From positions 1 to 64,000 of the forward strand of contig NZ_JAAVJI010000016.1 of the NCBI RefSeq assembly GCF_012033695.1: DNA of 64,000 nucleotides, given 5' to 3'. Positions 7,047 through 17,000 of the stretch are shown one piece after another (within the stretch, counting starts at the first letter, position 1; each line of letters begins with the position of its first letter). The stretch comes from Pseudomonas quercus. Its GTDB lineage: Bacteria; Pseudomonadota; Gammaproteobacteria; Pseudomonadales; Pseudomonadaceae. The notes beneath the pieces were generated by a model. That model ran no database searches. It saw only the letters and a program-made list of their open reading frames with translations, and was not told the DNA's origin. The translations under genes were made by a program, and so were the position numbers.

Positions 7047-8338
7047 TGAAGCGGCGCAACGTACTGGTCTTCCCCGCAGGTACGGAAATCGGCCTGGAGA
7101 TTTACAATGCCTTGCGCGGTTGCAAAGAGACACGCGTATTTGGCGCAGGGCAGGCGGTGAGCAACCCGGCGCGCCTGGTGTTCGGCGAATACCATAGCCT
7201 GCCCAGCATCCATGAAGACGGTTGGTTGCCTGCCCTGATTGCCTTGTGTGAACAGCTGGCCATCGATTATATCTACCCCGCCTACGATGATGTGATCGTG
7301 GCCCTTCAGGAGGCCGCACAGGCACTGCCTTGTGCGGTGATTGCCGCCAGCGCTGAGACCTGCCGCATCACACGCAGCAAAGCCCTCACCTACCAGGCAC
7401 TGGAGGGCCTAGTCAGAACGCCTCGGGTCTTCACGGCCCCTGAGCAGGTGACCCACTACCCGGTGTTTGTGAAGCCCGACCGCGGCCAGGGCAGCCGAGG
7501 TGCGACGCGCGTCGATACGCCTGCGGCACTGGCAGCCGCCTGCGCCGCCGTGGATGAGCCTCTGATCTGCGAATACCTGCCCGGCGAAGAGTTCACCGTG
7601 GACTGCTTCTCAGACCGTGAGCAAGGGTTGCTGTTTGCCGCCGCCCGCAGGCGCGTGCGCATGCGCAACGGGATTGCCGTCAACAGCGTGAGCGAACACC
7701 TGCCAGGCATCGAAGCGATGGCTGCGCGCATGGGTACGCAGTTGCACATGCGCGGCCCATGGTTCTTCCAGGTGAAACGCGACCAGCAAGGCGAACTCAC
7801 GCTGTTAGAGGTTGCCCCACGCATCGCGGGTTCCATGGCGCTGAACCGTGTGCGCGGCGTGAACTTCCCCTTGCTGGGCCTGTATGAGCATGAACGGTTG
7901 CCCCTGGGCCTGCTCACCTATGACGGGCCGGTGGAAATCGACCGATCCCTGGCCAATCGCTACCGGCACGACATTCGTTATAGCGTGGCCTATATCGACC
8001 TGGATGACACGCTCATCCTGCATACGCAAGTCAACCTTATGGTGCTGGCCCTGGTGTTTCAGTGCATCAACCAAGGCATTCCTGTGAAGCTGATTACCCG
8101 TCACCGGTTCGACGTGCAGGCCACGCTGGCCCAGTATCGGCTTGCTGGCATATTCGATGAGGTGATTCATATCGTGGATGGCCAGCCCAAGTCCGCCTTC
8201 ATCACCGAGCCAGATGCCATTCTGGTGGATGACAGCTTCGCCGAACGCCGGGACGTGGCGCACCACTGCAACATTCCGACCTTCGATTGCAGCATGATCG
8301 AACTGTTGCTGGAGGGGCCGGCTGCGGGCGTGCGCTAG
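7046..8338 (+). CDS. ATP-grasp ligase fused to a C-terminal HAD-like domain
   Basis: A 430-residue protein. Residues about 1-300 are an ATP-grasp enzyme of the carbamoyl-phosphate-synthase-like type: ATP-binding lysine 143 in FVKPDRGQGSRG, E176 in CEYLPGEEFTVDCF, and the metal-binding strand LLEVAPRIAGS with E255. Residues about 312-430 look like a HAD phosphatase: motif I D318-L-D-D-T322, motif II threonine 351 (LITRH), lysine 382 and the acidic pair D395/D396 (ILVDD). It is coupled to the VioA-like gene. By inference it could ligate a carboxylate to the amino group of that sugar, with the HAD domain removing a phosphate. No substrate can be read from sequence, and I do not recognise a named homologue. 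Confidence 0.78.
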   Translation: MKRRNVLVFPAGTEIGLEIYNALRGCKETRVFGAGQAVSNPARLVFGEYHSLPSIHEDGWLPALIALCEQLAIDYIYPAYDDVIVALQEAAQALPCAVIAASAETCRITRSKALTYQALEGLVRTPRVFTAPEQVTHYPVFVKPDRGQGSRGATRVDTPAALAAACAAVDEPLICEYLPGEEFTVDCFSDREQGLLFAAARRRVRMRNGIAVNSVSEHLPGIEAMAARMGTQLHMRGPWFFQVKRDQQGELTLLEVAPRIAGSMALNRVRGVNFPLLGLYEHERLPLGLLTYDGPVEIDRSLANRYRHDIRYSVAYIDLDDTLILHTQVNLMVLALVFQCINQGIPVKLITRHRFDVQATLAQYRLAGIFDEVIHIVDGQPKSAFITEPDAILVDDSFAERRDVAHHCNIPTFDCSMIELLLEGPAAGVR

Positions 8339-8402
8339 GTCAGAGGGGCGCGCTAGGTCATAGGGGCGCTAGGCCAGGCAGGCATACTGGCAGAAGCGCC
8401 CT

Positions 8403-10568
8403 TCAGGCTCGGGCCAGGTAGTCTCGGGAAAAGGCAGCCGCCGTGGCCGGGTGGCCGAAGAAATACCCTTGCCCTTCAGTGCATCCCTTGTCCATCAGTT
8501 GCTGGGCCTCCGAAGCGGACTCGATGCCTTCTGCGATAACGGCATAGCCCAGGCCTTTGCCCAACTGAATGATGGACTTGGCGATCACCGCGTCTGTGCG
8601 GGAAGTGGCCATGCTGGCGACGAAGGAGCGGTCGATCTTGATCTTGGTGAGGGGGAAGTTCTTCAATACGCTTAACGAAGCAAAGCCAGTACCGTAGTCG
8701 TCGAAGGCTACACCAATGCCCATGTCGTACAGCTGCTTGAGGTTTTCAATGATCTGGCGGTTTTCGTGCAGGCAGATGTTCTCGGTGACTTCCAGCTCAA
8801 GGCCTTCGGGTGGCAGGCCGCATTGTTCGAGTATGCGGCAGATGAGGGTCACCAGCCGGGAGGACTCCAGCTGCTTGGAGAACAGGTTCACCGCCACACG
8901 AAACGACGGCACTACTTTTCGCCACTCGACCGCCTGTGCGCAAGCCGTGCGCAGCACCCAATAGGCGACGGTCTCGGCATGCCGGCTGTTTTCCAGGGTA
9001 GCTAGAAAGTGTTCGGGGGGCAGCACGCCCTGAGTAGGATGGTTCCAGCGAATCAGCGCTTCTGCGCCGGTGATAGAGCCGTCCCTGAGCAGCACCTGTG
9101 GCTGGAAATAGACTTCAAACTGCCCCTCCTCGGCTGCCACGGACAGCTCCAGGCGCATGGTGCGCGCCTCCAGGGATTTTTGCCGCAAGCTGGGGCTGAA
9201 GCGATGCCAGCGGTTCTTGCCATCGATCTTGGCCTGATACAAGGCCATGTCGGCATTGCCGATCAGCTCATCAGTGGTGGCCGCATCGCTTGGGAACAGC
9301 GCCATGCCCACACTGCCGCCCAGGTGGAAGACTTGGCCGTCATGGCTGAACGGCCTTTGCAGGGCCTCAATGACCAGGTCGGCACGCTGATCCGCCATAT
9401 AATCTTCACGCACGCTGTGAATCAATACCGCAAACTCGTCGCCGCCTAACCGGCTGACCAGGTCGGTATCCCTAACGCAGGCCAGCAAGCGGCTGGCCGC
9501 ATGTTTCAGGATTTCGTCGCCAGCAGGGTGGCCTGAGGTATCGTTCACCTCCTTGAAGTTGTCCAGGTCAATCAACAGCAACATCACGGGCCGGCCCTGG
9601 GAGACCGATTCTTCCAGCCTGCTTTTCAACATGGCTCGGTTGGGCAAGCCGGTCAGCGTGTCTGTGTGCGCCATCCTGAACAGCGTTTCTTCGGCATACC
9701 GCCGCTCGCGGATATCCCTCAATATGGCACCAAATGCGACTTGGCCATTCTCGAACCACATGGACAAGGACAGCTCGGTCAGGATGACCTCTTCACGCGC
9801 GCTAATTGTTTCAAGTTCAATGGTCTTGCCGGCCTGTTTCGGGCTTTGCCCATGTGCCACCTTGGCCAGGTTGATCGCGTGCACCCCACGGTATTGCGGG
9901 GGCAGCAGGTACTCGATGTTCTTGCCGATGATCTCAGCCTGGCCATAGCCATAGAGCGCTTCGGCCGCTGGGTTCCAGAAGGTGATGACGCCGTTTTGAT
10001 CCGTGCACAGGATGCTGTCTGGCGAGTTGTTGGCTATACCCTCGAAGCGACGCTGGCCTACGCGCCGGGCAATCTCCAGCCGATGCATCTCCAAGGCATC
10101 CATGGCAATTCTTGCCAGCTGGTGCAGGGTACTGATGTCACGTTCGGAGAACTTGTTGCGTGGGGAATGATCAGCCAGGCACAGGGTACCGATCGGGTAA
10201 CCGCTGGGGCTTCGCAGGGGCATGCCTGCGTAAAACCGTATGCGCGGGCCCTGCAGCGTCAGCGGGTTGTCATGAAAGCGGTGGTCATAGGCTGCATCCA
10301 GAATGACCATGAGCTCGTTCTTGAGCACCGTATGGCTGCAAAAGGAAATGTCGCGGGGTGTACAGGCAACGTCCATGCCGATTTTGGCGTGGAAGAACTG
10401 GGTGTCCTCGCGTACCAGCGACACAAAGGCCATTGGCACATCGAACAGCTTCGAAGCCAGGGTCACGATATGATCAAGGGAAGGAAGATCATCAAGGCTC
10501 AGGTCATTGTATTCGGCCAGCGCTTGAAGCCGAAACTGTTCATCTAAGGGATAGCTGGCCTTGATCAT
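8403..10568 (-). CDS. GAF-PAS-GGDEF-EAL cyclic-di-GMP protein
   Basis: A 721-residue cytoplasmic sensor with no membrane segment. The N-terminal GAF domain spans about 10-165, PAS about 175-290, GGDEF about 300-460 and EAL about 470-715. The diguanylate cyclase motif GGDEF (375-379) is intact, with an RxxD inhibitory site (R366-D369) exactly five residues before it. The phosphodiesterase half keeps EAL (503-505), LEVTEN, DDYGTG and the catalytic EGIES. Both activities are therefore possible, and net output cannot be predicted. It converges on the ATP-grasp gene; FlgZ in the same window binds c-di-GMP, a possible functional link only. Confidence 0.93.
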   Translation of the reverse strand: MIKASYPLDEQFRLQALAEYNDLSLDDLPSLDHIVTLASKLFDVPMAFVSLVREDTQFFHAKIGMDVACTPRDISFCSHTVLKNELMVILDAAYDHRFHDNPLTLQGPRIRFYAGMPLRSPSGYPIGTLCLADHSPRNKFSERDISTLHQLARIAMDALEMHRLEIARRVGQRRFEGIANNSPDSILCTDQNGVITFWNPAAEALYGYGQAEIIGKNIEYLLPPQYRGVHAINLAKVAHGQSPKQAGKTIELETISAREEVILTELSLSMWFENGQVAFGAILRDIRERRYAEETLFRMAHTDTLTGLPNRAMLKSRLEESVSQGRPVMLLLIDLDNFKEVNDTSGHPAGDEILKHAASRLLACVRDTDLVSRLGGDEFAVLIHSVREDYMADQRADLVIEALQRPFSHDGQVFHLGGSVGMALFPSDAATTDELIGNADMALYQAKIDGKNRWHRFSPSLRQKSLEARTMRLELSVAAEEGQFEVYFQPQVLLRDGSITGAEALIRWNHPTQGVLPPEHFLATLENSRHAETVAYWVLRTACAQAVEWRKVVPSFRVAVNLFSKQLESSRLVTLICRILEQCGLPPEGLELEVTENICLHENRQIIENLKQLYDMGIGVAFDDYGTGFASLSVLKNFPLTKIKIDRSFVASMATSRTDAVIAKSIIQLGKGLGYAVIAEGIESASEAQQLMDKGCTEGQGYFFGHPATAAAFSRDYLARA

Positions 10569-10801
10569 GTCTGTTGCCTTGTTCCAGTCTGCGCGTGAGG
10601 CAAATATGCTCGTTCGACATTAAATGGGCGCCCTGTCCGTTATCGCCCCTAAACGTTTCAATTACACCAAAGCCTGTCGGCTGTGCGGTTGGAAACTTTA
10701 GGCGTGGTGGGAAAGGCCGGTGCGTGTTGCCCTGCTGGATCAGGGGGCACGCCACGTGACCGAGCAACAGCCAGGCAGGCCGTTGCGCAGTCACAGAAGG
10801 G

Positions 10802-11311
10802 TCAAAGGGCGTGGCTATAGAACAACGAGTAGGACTCGATCCCGTCGTTAGGCTCTTTGATACTGGCGTTGGAGTAGTGAATCACACGCAGGCCAACCTT
10901 CTGCGTTTCACCGATCTTCAGGCCAGCACCTAGGCGGTCTTCGAAGTTGAACGCAGAGCCGAACTTCTGATCGCCGGCCGTAGTACCGGTGAACAGTGAG
11001 ACGCCAACACCGGCTTCAATGAAAGGCTTGAGGTTGCCTTGGCCGAACTCGTAAACGAAGACGGGCGCGAAGGAGACCGAATGGCGGCCACCGGCCTCGT
11101 CACCTGCCTGCCAGTAGGTATAGCCCAGGTCCCAGTAGCCGGTCAGTTTTCCGGTGGAAGATTGCAACCAGGCCTTGTCCCAGTCGAAGCCCAGCGCTAT
11201 ACGCGCGGTGCCCCCACCCTGGCTGGTAGCGCCCAGGGCCCCACTCAGTTGTGCGCTATGGGCGCTTAAAGACAGCAACGACGCAGCAGCAAGGGCAAGT
11301 ACTTTTTTCAT
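10802..11311 (-). CDS. pagL: Lipid A 3-O-deacylase PagL
   Basis: Outer-membrane beta-barrel enzyme that removes the 3-O acyl chain of lipid A. The 169-residue precursor has a signal peptide (MKKVLALAAASLLSLSAHSA, cleavage after residue 20) and the PagL signature HYSNASIKEPNDGIESYSLFY near the C-terminus. The catalytic triad is H145, S147 and E159, which become 125/127/139 in the mature protein, within one residue of P. aeruginosa PagL. The C-terminal aromatic/hydrophobic end fits outer-membrane insertion. A longer frame upstream lacks a signal peptide, so the ATG at 11311 is chosen. Divergent from a TetR-type gene. Confidence 0.93.
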   Translation of the reverse strand: MKKVLALAAASLLSLSAHSAQLSGALGATSQGGGTARIALGFDWDKAWLQSSTGKLTGYWDLGYTYWQAGDEAGGRHSVSFAPVFVYEFGQGNLKPFIEAGVGVSLFTGTTAGDQKFGSAFNFEDRLGAGLKIGETQKVGLRVIHYSNASIKEPNDGIESYSLFYSHAL

Positions 11312-11413
11312 GCTTATAGCCTTAAGGGAGCTAACGGAATGCAGCTCAATAGTGGGTGCCATGGAGCCTAGGCCCGGCCTCCCCGCCATGTGCAGCGAAG
11401 AGCCGACTTTATC

Positions 11414-11433
11414 ACTAGAATTTATATTCTAGT
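11414..11433. promoter_or_regulatory. Perfect inverted repeat between pagL and the tetR-like gene
   Basis: ACTAGAAT-TTAT-ATTCTAGT has two perfect 8-bp arms around a 4-bp spacer, in the divergent intergenic region. Size and symmetry suit a TetR-family dimer. The remaining gap 11312-11636 shows no other feature I can support. Confidence 0.5.
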
Positions 11434-11636
11434 TAGTGAATTCTTGTTCTTGTCTCCGGTGTTCAGTCCTGCGCAGTAAGCGCTATAGTTGGCAAACGCC
11501 CCAGCGCCCGTTTGGGGTAATAGCAGGTGACAATGGTTCGCCCTTCTCACCCAGCACTTTGCTTTGCTCAAGGGTGAATGTGCGCTATGTTGGCCCCACG
11601 CGTTATCAAGGGCCTGTCCAGGCCCAATGGACCCTT

Positions 11637-12239
11637 GTGAAACCAGAAAATCGTATACCTACTCAACAGCGCGGCTTCGAGCGCTACACCTCCATTCTAG
11701 ACGCCTATTCCAGCCTCATCTCCCACACCGGCGATATTCAGGTCACGATGCAAGCCGTAGCACACGCGGCCGGAGCCTCCATTGGCTCGCTTTACCATTT
11801 TTTCGAAGGCCGCGATGCGATGCTCGAAGCATTGACGCAGCGCCACATCGATCGCATTGGTACTGTGCTGTCGAGCCTGCAATCCATAGAGGACTGCGCC
11901 TGGCAGCATTACACGCCCACCGTTGCCATAGAAACGCTCATGGGAGCGCTCTTCGACTATATCTCGCAGCACCGCGATGTTTATATCGTTGCCAAACACT
12001 TTCCCTGCCGTGCCGAGTTCTCGGAAGACGGCATCGCAGGAAGCATCACGCAGCTGTATGAAAAAGTATTGCGCCTGCGTTACCCCACCATGACTGAAGA
12101 CAATGTGGCCTTCCATGCTGAAGTACTTTACAAACTGCCCACAGGCTTGATCGAAGCCTTCAATCTAAAGCCAAACCCACGCCTGCTTCAGGAAGCCAAG
12201 ATCGCCTTGGCGGCTTACCTGGGGCAGATTACTGCCTAG
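11637..12239 (+). CDS. TetR-family transcriptional regulator
   Basis: About 200 residues. The N-terminal helix-turn-helix (RGFERYTSILDAYSSLISHTGD, then VAHAAGASIGSLYHFFEGRDAM) matches the TetR pattern, and the C-terminal half (residues about 75-200) is a variable ligand domain with no recognisable specificity. The start is uncertain: the frame is open far upstream. I use the GTG at 11637 because it places the HTH at the usual distance from the N-terminus; a GTG at 11574 is an alternative. It is divergent from pagL with a palindrome between them, so autoregulation or pagL control is possible but unproven. Confidence 0.8.
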   Translation: MKPENRIPTQQRGFERYTSILDAYSSLISHTGDIQVTMQAVAHAAGASIGSLYHFFEGRDAMLEALTQRHIDRIGTVLSSLQSIEDCAWQHYTPTVAIETLMGALFDYISQHRDVYIVAKHFPCRAEFSEDGIAGSITQLYEKVLRLRYPTMTEDNVAFHAEVLYKLPTGLIEAFNLKPNPRLLQEAKIALAAYLGQITA

Positions 12240-12277
12240 GCGGCTGGCTCTCCCGTCCCCTGCACAGGCAGCAGGCT

Positions 12278-12502
12278 TCAGTCCTCTTCCTTGACCGTAG
12301 CCACATCATCGGCCCGCACTTTCACATGCTTGCCCGACACATCGTCAAACTCATAAAACCCATCGGCGGTCTTGGTGCGAGGCACGTCTTTGGTAACGTA
12401 CTGGGTACCGTTCTGCAGCGTAACGACGGTAGAAGTGGAGCAGCCTGCCAGGAGAGCACAGGCAGAAAAGGCAGCGGCCAGCGCCAGCGTATCGAGCTTC
12501 AT
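12278..12502 (-). CDS. YgdI/YgdR (DUF903) family small lipoprotein
   Basis: A 74-residue lipoprotein precursor. The signal peptide MKLDTLALAAAFSACALLAGC ends in a lipobox (LAGC). The mature part (TVVTLQNGTQYVTKDVPRTK, YEFDDVSGKHVKVRADDVATVKEED) has the SH3-like DUF903 pattern of YgdI/YgdR. Family function is unknown; such proteins sit in the cell envelope. The upstream in-frame ATG at 12556 would bury the signal peptide, so the ATG at 12502 is preferred. Confidence 0.9.
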   Translation of the reverse strand: MKLDTLALAAAFSACALLAGCSTSTVVTLQNGTQYVTKDVPRTKTADGFYEFDDVSGKHVKVRADDVATVKEED

Positions 12503-12803
12503 TGAAAAGTCCTTGATCAAAGATAATGGCTCTAAAAAAGCACGCCTGCATTGCACGCTGATACGCAGGCATGCGCTTCCGGCATTTTCTAGAGGATATA
12601 TTCTGATTTTTTTGCCTGCAAGCTTCTAAGGGCTGGCAAGGCTAAGCCTTTGCTGATCAACACGACACATCGATAGCACTGATGGTAACTATCAAATGGT
12701 ACGCCTGCCGCTGGCCCCGACTGCCTCCTATAATCGCGCCCCTCGTTACTGATCACTCCGCTCGCCCGTACAGGCGCTCTCCTTTCTGTTGGAACCTTGC
12801 ACC
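12503..12803. other. Intergenic region upstream of the MFS gene
   Basis: No gene is credible here. A weak dyad GATAG-N12-CTATC at 12672-12693 could be a regulator site, but five-base arms are not strong evidence. Otherwise I see nothing specific. Confidence 0.4.
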
Positions 12804-14030
12804 ATGCCAAGCGCCAGCCAAGCCCCTAAGGGCCTTCTCGAACCTGACCAACACAGCGTGAAACAGCAGTGGATGGCCATTCTGTCCGTCGCCGTGGGCG
12901 CTTTTGCGTTGGTAACCAGCGAATTTCTTCCAGTGGGGGTGCTCAACGATGTTGCCAGCGACCTTGGCATCAGTGCAGGGCACGCGGGCCTGATGGTGAC
13001 CCTGCCCGGCGTGTCGGCTGCCCTCGCGGCCCCTTTGCTGTCTGTGGGTATCGGTACGCTGGACCGCCGCTATCTGCTGATCGGCCTGACATTGCTGATG
13101 GTGATCGCCAACCTGCTGGTAGCCTATGCCAGCGATTTCAACCTGCTGTTGTGCGGCCGTGTGCTGCTGGGCATCAGCATCGGTGGGTTCTGGGCAACGG
13201 CCATTGCGCTGAGTGGCCGGCTGGCACCCAAAGGGGTAGGCGTAGCCCAGGCCACCTCGATCATCATGGTCGGCGTTACCCTGGCTACCGTTCTAGGGGT
13301 GCCCGCAGGCACCTGGCTCAGTGGGCTGATGGGCTGGCGCACCACCTTTCTGGTCACGGCGGCGCTGGGCCTGCCTGTGCTGCTGGCGCAACTCTTCCTG
13401 CTACCACGGCTCAACCCAGAGAAGGCCATTCGTGTCAGCGACCTCCCGGCCTTGTTTATCAACCCGCTTTCGCGCGTTGGCATGATTGCGGTACTGCTGA
13501 TAGGCCTTGCGCACTTTGCCGCCTATACCTACGTAGCGCCCTTCTTCAAGCACAGCGCCGGGTTCGATGGCTCAACCATCAGCTCCATGCTGCTGCTCTA
13601 CGGCATAGCCGGTGTGGCAGGCAATGTATTCGCAGGCTTTGCCGCCAATCGCAGCGTGCGCCACACCTTGTTGCTGGTGGCGTTGATGATCGGTACCAGC
13701 ACCGCGCTATTCCCCCTGTTTGCCACCACCCTCACCGGTGGCGCCTGCCTGATTGCTTTCTGGGGCTTCGCCTTTGGCGCCTTCCCGGCGTGCGCCAGCA
13801 TCTGGATGTTTGTGGTGGCACCCAAAGATGTCGAGCGCGGCATGCCCCTGTTCGTGGCCATGTTTCAGGTGATCATTGCACTGGGTTCGTTTTTTGGTGG
13901 GCAGATCGTAGACCAGCTAGGTAGCCCGGTGCTTTTCAGCCTGGCCACGGTGCTGGTGGCTTGCGGCTTTGCCACCGTGCTTGTGCTAGGGCGCAAGGTC
14001 AGCAATAGCGGGATGCTCCAGCAGGTTTAA
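12804..14030 (+). CDS. MFS efflux transporter (DHA1 type)
   Basis: A 408-residue inner-membrane protein with about 12 hydrophobic segments. It carries the typical N-half features FALVTSEFLPVGVLNDVASDLG and GRVLLGISIGGFWATAIALSGRLAP, seen in the purine-nucleoside and sugar efflux branch of the drug:H+ antiporter family (NepI/SotB-like). The ATG at 12804 is preferred over a TTG five codons upstream because its surroundings fit better. The substrate cannot be deduced. It converges with the glycosyltransferase gene at 14100. Confidence 0.88.
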   Translation: MPSASQAPKGLLEPDQHSVKQQWMAILSVAVGAFALVTSEFLPVGVLNDVASDLGISAGHAGLMVTLPGVSAALAAPLLSVGIGTLDRRYLLIGLTLLMVIANLLVAYASDFNLLLCGRVLLGISIGGFWATAIALSGRLAPKGVGVAQATSIIMVGVTLATVLGVPAGTWLSGLMGWRTTFLVTAALGLPVLLAQLFLLPRLNPEKAIRVSDLPALFINPLSRVGMIAVLLIGLAHFAAYTYVAPFFKHSAGFDGSTISSMLLLYGIAGVAGNVFAGFAANRSVRHTLLLVALMIGTSTALFPLFATTLTGGACLIAFWGFAFGAFPACASIWMFVVAPKDVERGMPLFVAMFQVIIALGSFFGGQIVDQLGSPVLFSLATVLVACGFATVLVLGRKVSNSGMLQQV

Positions 14031-14099
14031 GCGACAAGGAAATGGAGCGGCGAGGTTTCATCTGCCCTGCCGCTCGCCCTGCCGCTCAGGTTCCGGCCC

Positions 14100-17000
14100 T
14101 TACACCGCCACCCCATTCCATGCCGCCACCCACTGCGCGGCCTGTGCCCCGTCCAGCAGCCCGTGCGCCAGCACCTGTGCGTGGAGCCGTTGGGCAACCG
14201 CTTGGCAGTGGGGCGCATCGTTCAGCCACGCCTGCAGCGCCTGGCTGAAGCCGTCCACGCTGTGGTCCACGATCACCGCAGGCCACTCACTGGGGCGGCT
14301 GGCAATGACCGCCGTGGCGCAGGCGCCATGGGCCATGACCTGCTGCTCGGCGGTCGCCAATGTGCTGAACCGGTCCGCGACGGCGACCAGGGCCGCGTGC
14401 AAGCCCAGGCCTGCCAACACGGCAGGGTAACGGTGTGGCGCCACCGCAGGCTGGAAGGCGCCCACCCAGGGGCGCCAGGCTTCGGGCAGTTGACCATAGA
14501 CCACCCAGGTCACCTGGCCTGCAAAGCGCTCCAGCACCTGGGCCAGCAGGGGCACGTCCAACGCGTGAGGGTCATCGCATAGCAGGCCCACCCGTAGCCT
14601 GCCGCCTTGGGGTTTGGTACACGGCAGGTCACGCCAGCCCATGGCATCCAGTCGGCTAGGCAGCACTTCGATATGGGGATGGGCACCGGCCACACGGGTA
14701 GCCTGGCCGGGCGTCGCCACCAGCACCTTGTCGAACCTGGCCAAGGTCTGTTGCAAGGCCACAGGTTCCAGCCAGTGGTCTTCGGCCGCCGCCAGGTCGC
14801 CGATACGGCAAGGTGCAAGCTGCGACTGTGCAGCATCGAGGCCAAAGTCATTGCCCGGCACCACGGGCAGCACCACCGAACCCGGCACCAGGCGCAACCA
14901 TTCGCTCACGCCCAGCGCATCAGGCACCAACCCGCCTTCAAGCAGGCCTGCTGCACGCAAGGCTTCAAGGGGCTTGCCAATACGTGGGTCTGCCTTGCCA
15001 CACTGCCCCACGCCGACCACCACGGGCAGGCCGGCGAAGGCCATGGGGCGCCAGGTAACCTGAGGGTCCGGGTCGAACTCGAAACCACTGCCGCGCAATG
15101 CATGCAGGTAGCTCACGCTGGGGTCGCGGCCCAGTGACGCGCCCCATTGCGCGTACATCGCCTGCTCGTCTGCAGGCGTGTCACCCTGGGGTTGGCGCAC
15201 CGGCTCGGTCAATGCCACCCAGGCACGCGGCGTCCATACATTCAGGTAGCCCGCCCAGTGCACCTTCAGGCATAGGTCTACATCGGCCCAACGGTGGACA
15301 AAGCGCGCTTCATCGAAACCGCCCACCTGCCGGAAGATGGCGCGTGACATGGCCAGGCAGGTACGCGACAGCACGGTGACGTTACGTTGAACCTGCACAT
15401 AGTCGACCGGCCCATCCTGGCGGGTGAGCAGCGCGGTGTCAGCGGGCCCTTCCAGGCCTAGGCGTACACCAGCGTCCTGCAAGCGCTCCCCACGCTCCAC
15501 TCGACGCGCACCTACGGCACCCACCTCCGGGCGCATGGCCTGGTCAATCAGCAGCGCCAGCCACTGCTCGTCGGCCACCACGCAGGCGGCATCCAGGAAG
15601 ACAATGTAATCGGTGTCGATGGCCTCCACTGCGCCATTAAGCGCGATGTTAAGCCCTAACGGCGCCACGCTGCGCATGGCCAATACCTTGCCTTCGGACT
15701 CCTGTGCAACGGCACTCATCCACGGCTGCACGGCGGCATCGGTGTGTTCGGTTTCCACCAGCATCAGCTGGAAGCTGGGGTAGCGGGTCAACATCAGCAC
15801 AGTGGCCACGCACCGCTTAAGGTGTTCAAGGCTGCCTTGTGCGGCCACCAGTACGGTCACCGCAGGTGTGGCAGCACTGTAGTCAATCAGGTAGTGGCGC
15901 GGCGTGCTTTCGGTGACCCGCGCCTGGTCGTAGCCACGGCGTTGCACATGGTGCAACAGCGCCAGGCGCTCGTCCTCACAGCGTGCAAGTGTTTTTGCCT
16001 GACAGGTCACCAAGGGCTCGCTGATATGGCCGAAGCCCAGTTGCCCAGCTTCGATCAGCCGCAGAATCATGTCCAGCTCGGTGGCGCCTGGCAAGGTATC
16101 GTCAAAACCATCCATGCCCAGCAGCGCGTCACGCTGGAAGAACCAGTGCCTGCCCATGGCCAGGGGCATGCTCAACAACTGGTCCAGGTTGAAATTCCCT
16201 CGCAGCAGTGGCCACTGCCCGCCTACCCCGTCGGTGTAGGTTTGATCACAGAAAATGGCCGGGCAGGCCGGCTTGTTCATCAGCTCCAGCAGGGTCACGC
16301 TCAGGGCATCGGCATTCAGGTGGGTACCGGCCTCTAGCATGAAGAGCCAGTCGAACGGGGTTTCCGAGATCAACTGGTTAAGGTGGCGGGTGAACTGGCC
16401 CTTGTCGCTGCTGACCCAGTACAGCCGCTCTTCGACCTGCCCGGTGCCCATCCCAGGGCGGCTGGACACCACTACCACCGTGGTATTGGCCAGTAAAGGC
16501 GCCTGGCGATCCAGGCTGTGCAACGTGCGCAGCACACCCTGCTCATCGTTATCCAGGTCCTTGACCACCAGCAGTACCGCAGGGCCACCGCCCTGGGCAG
16601 CCACGTGGGTGTCTATCCTGGCCTGGCGTAATGGCCCCAATCGCCGCGCCCCTAGCCAACGCTTGAAGTCGGGCTGGGCAAAACCGGGCAGTACTTCATG
16701 CAACCAGGCACTCAGGTCGCGGGGTTCGGCTTCAGCGCCCAGGCCCGCCTGGCTGGTGGCCAGCGGCGCGATGAGTACGCGCGAGTTATCAGGCTGCGCA
16801 CGCACCCAGCCCAACTGCTTGATCAGTTGGCGGAACAACGCATGGAAGGCCTTGGGACCGGAATGGTCGTCTCGCCCACCCTGGCTGAACTGATGCCTGG
16901 ACACGCGAAAGGCCGACAGGGTTTCGTCCAGCATGGCGAGGTCGCCCTGGCGCAACAGCTTGACGTAGATCGCCAGGTCGCCCAGCCAGTCAATGTGCTG

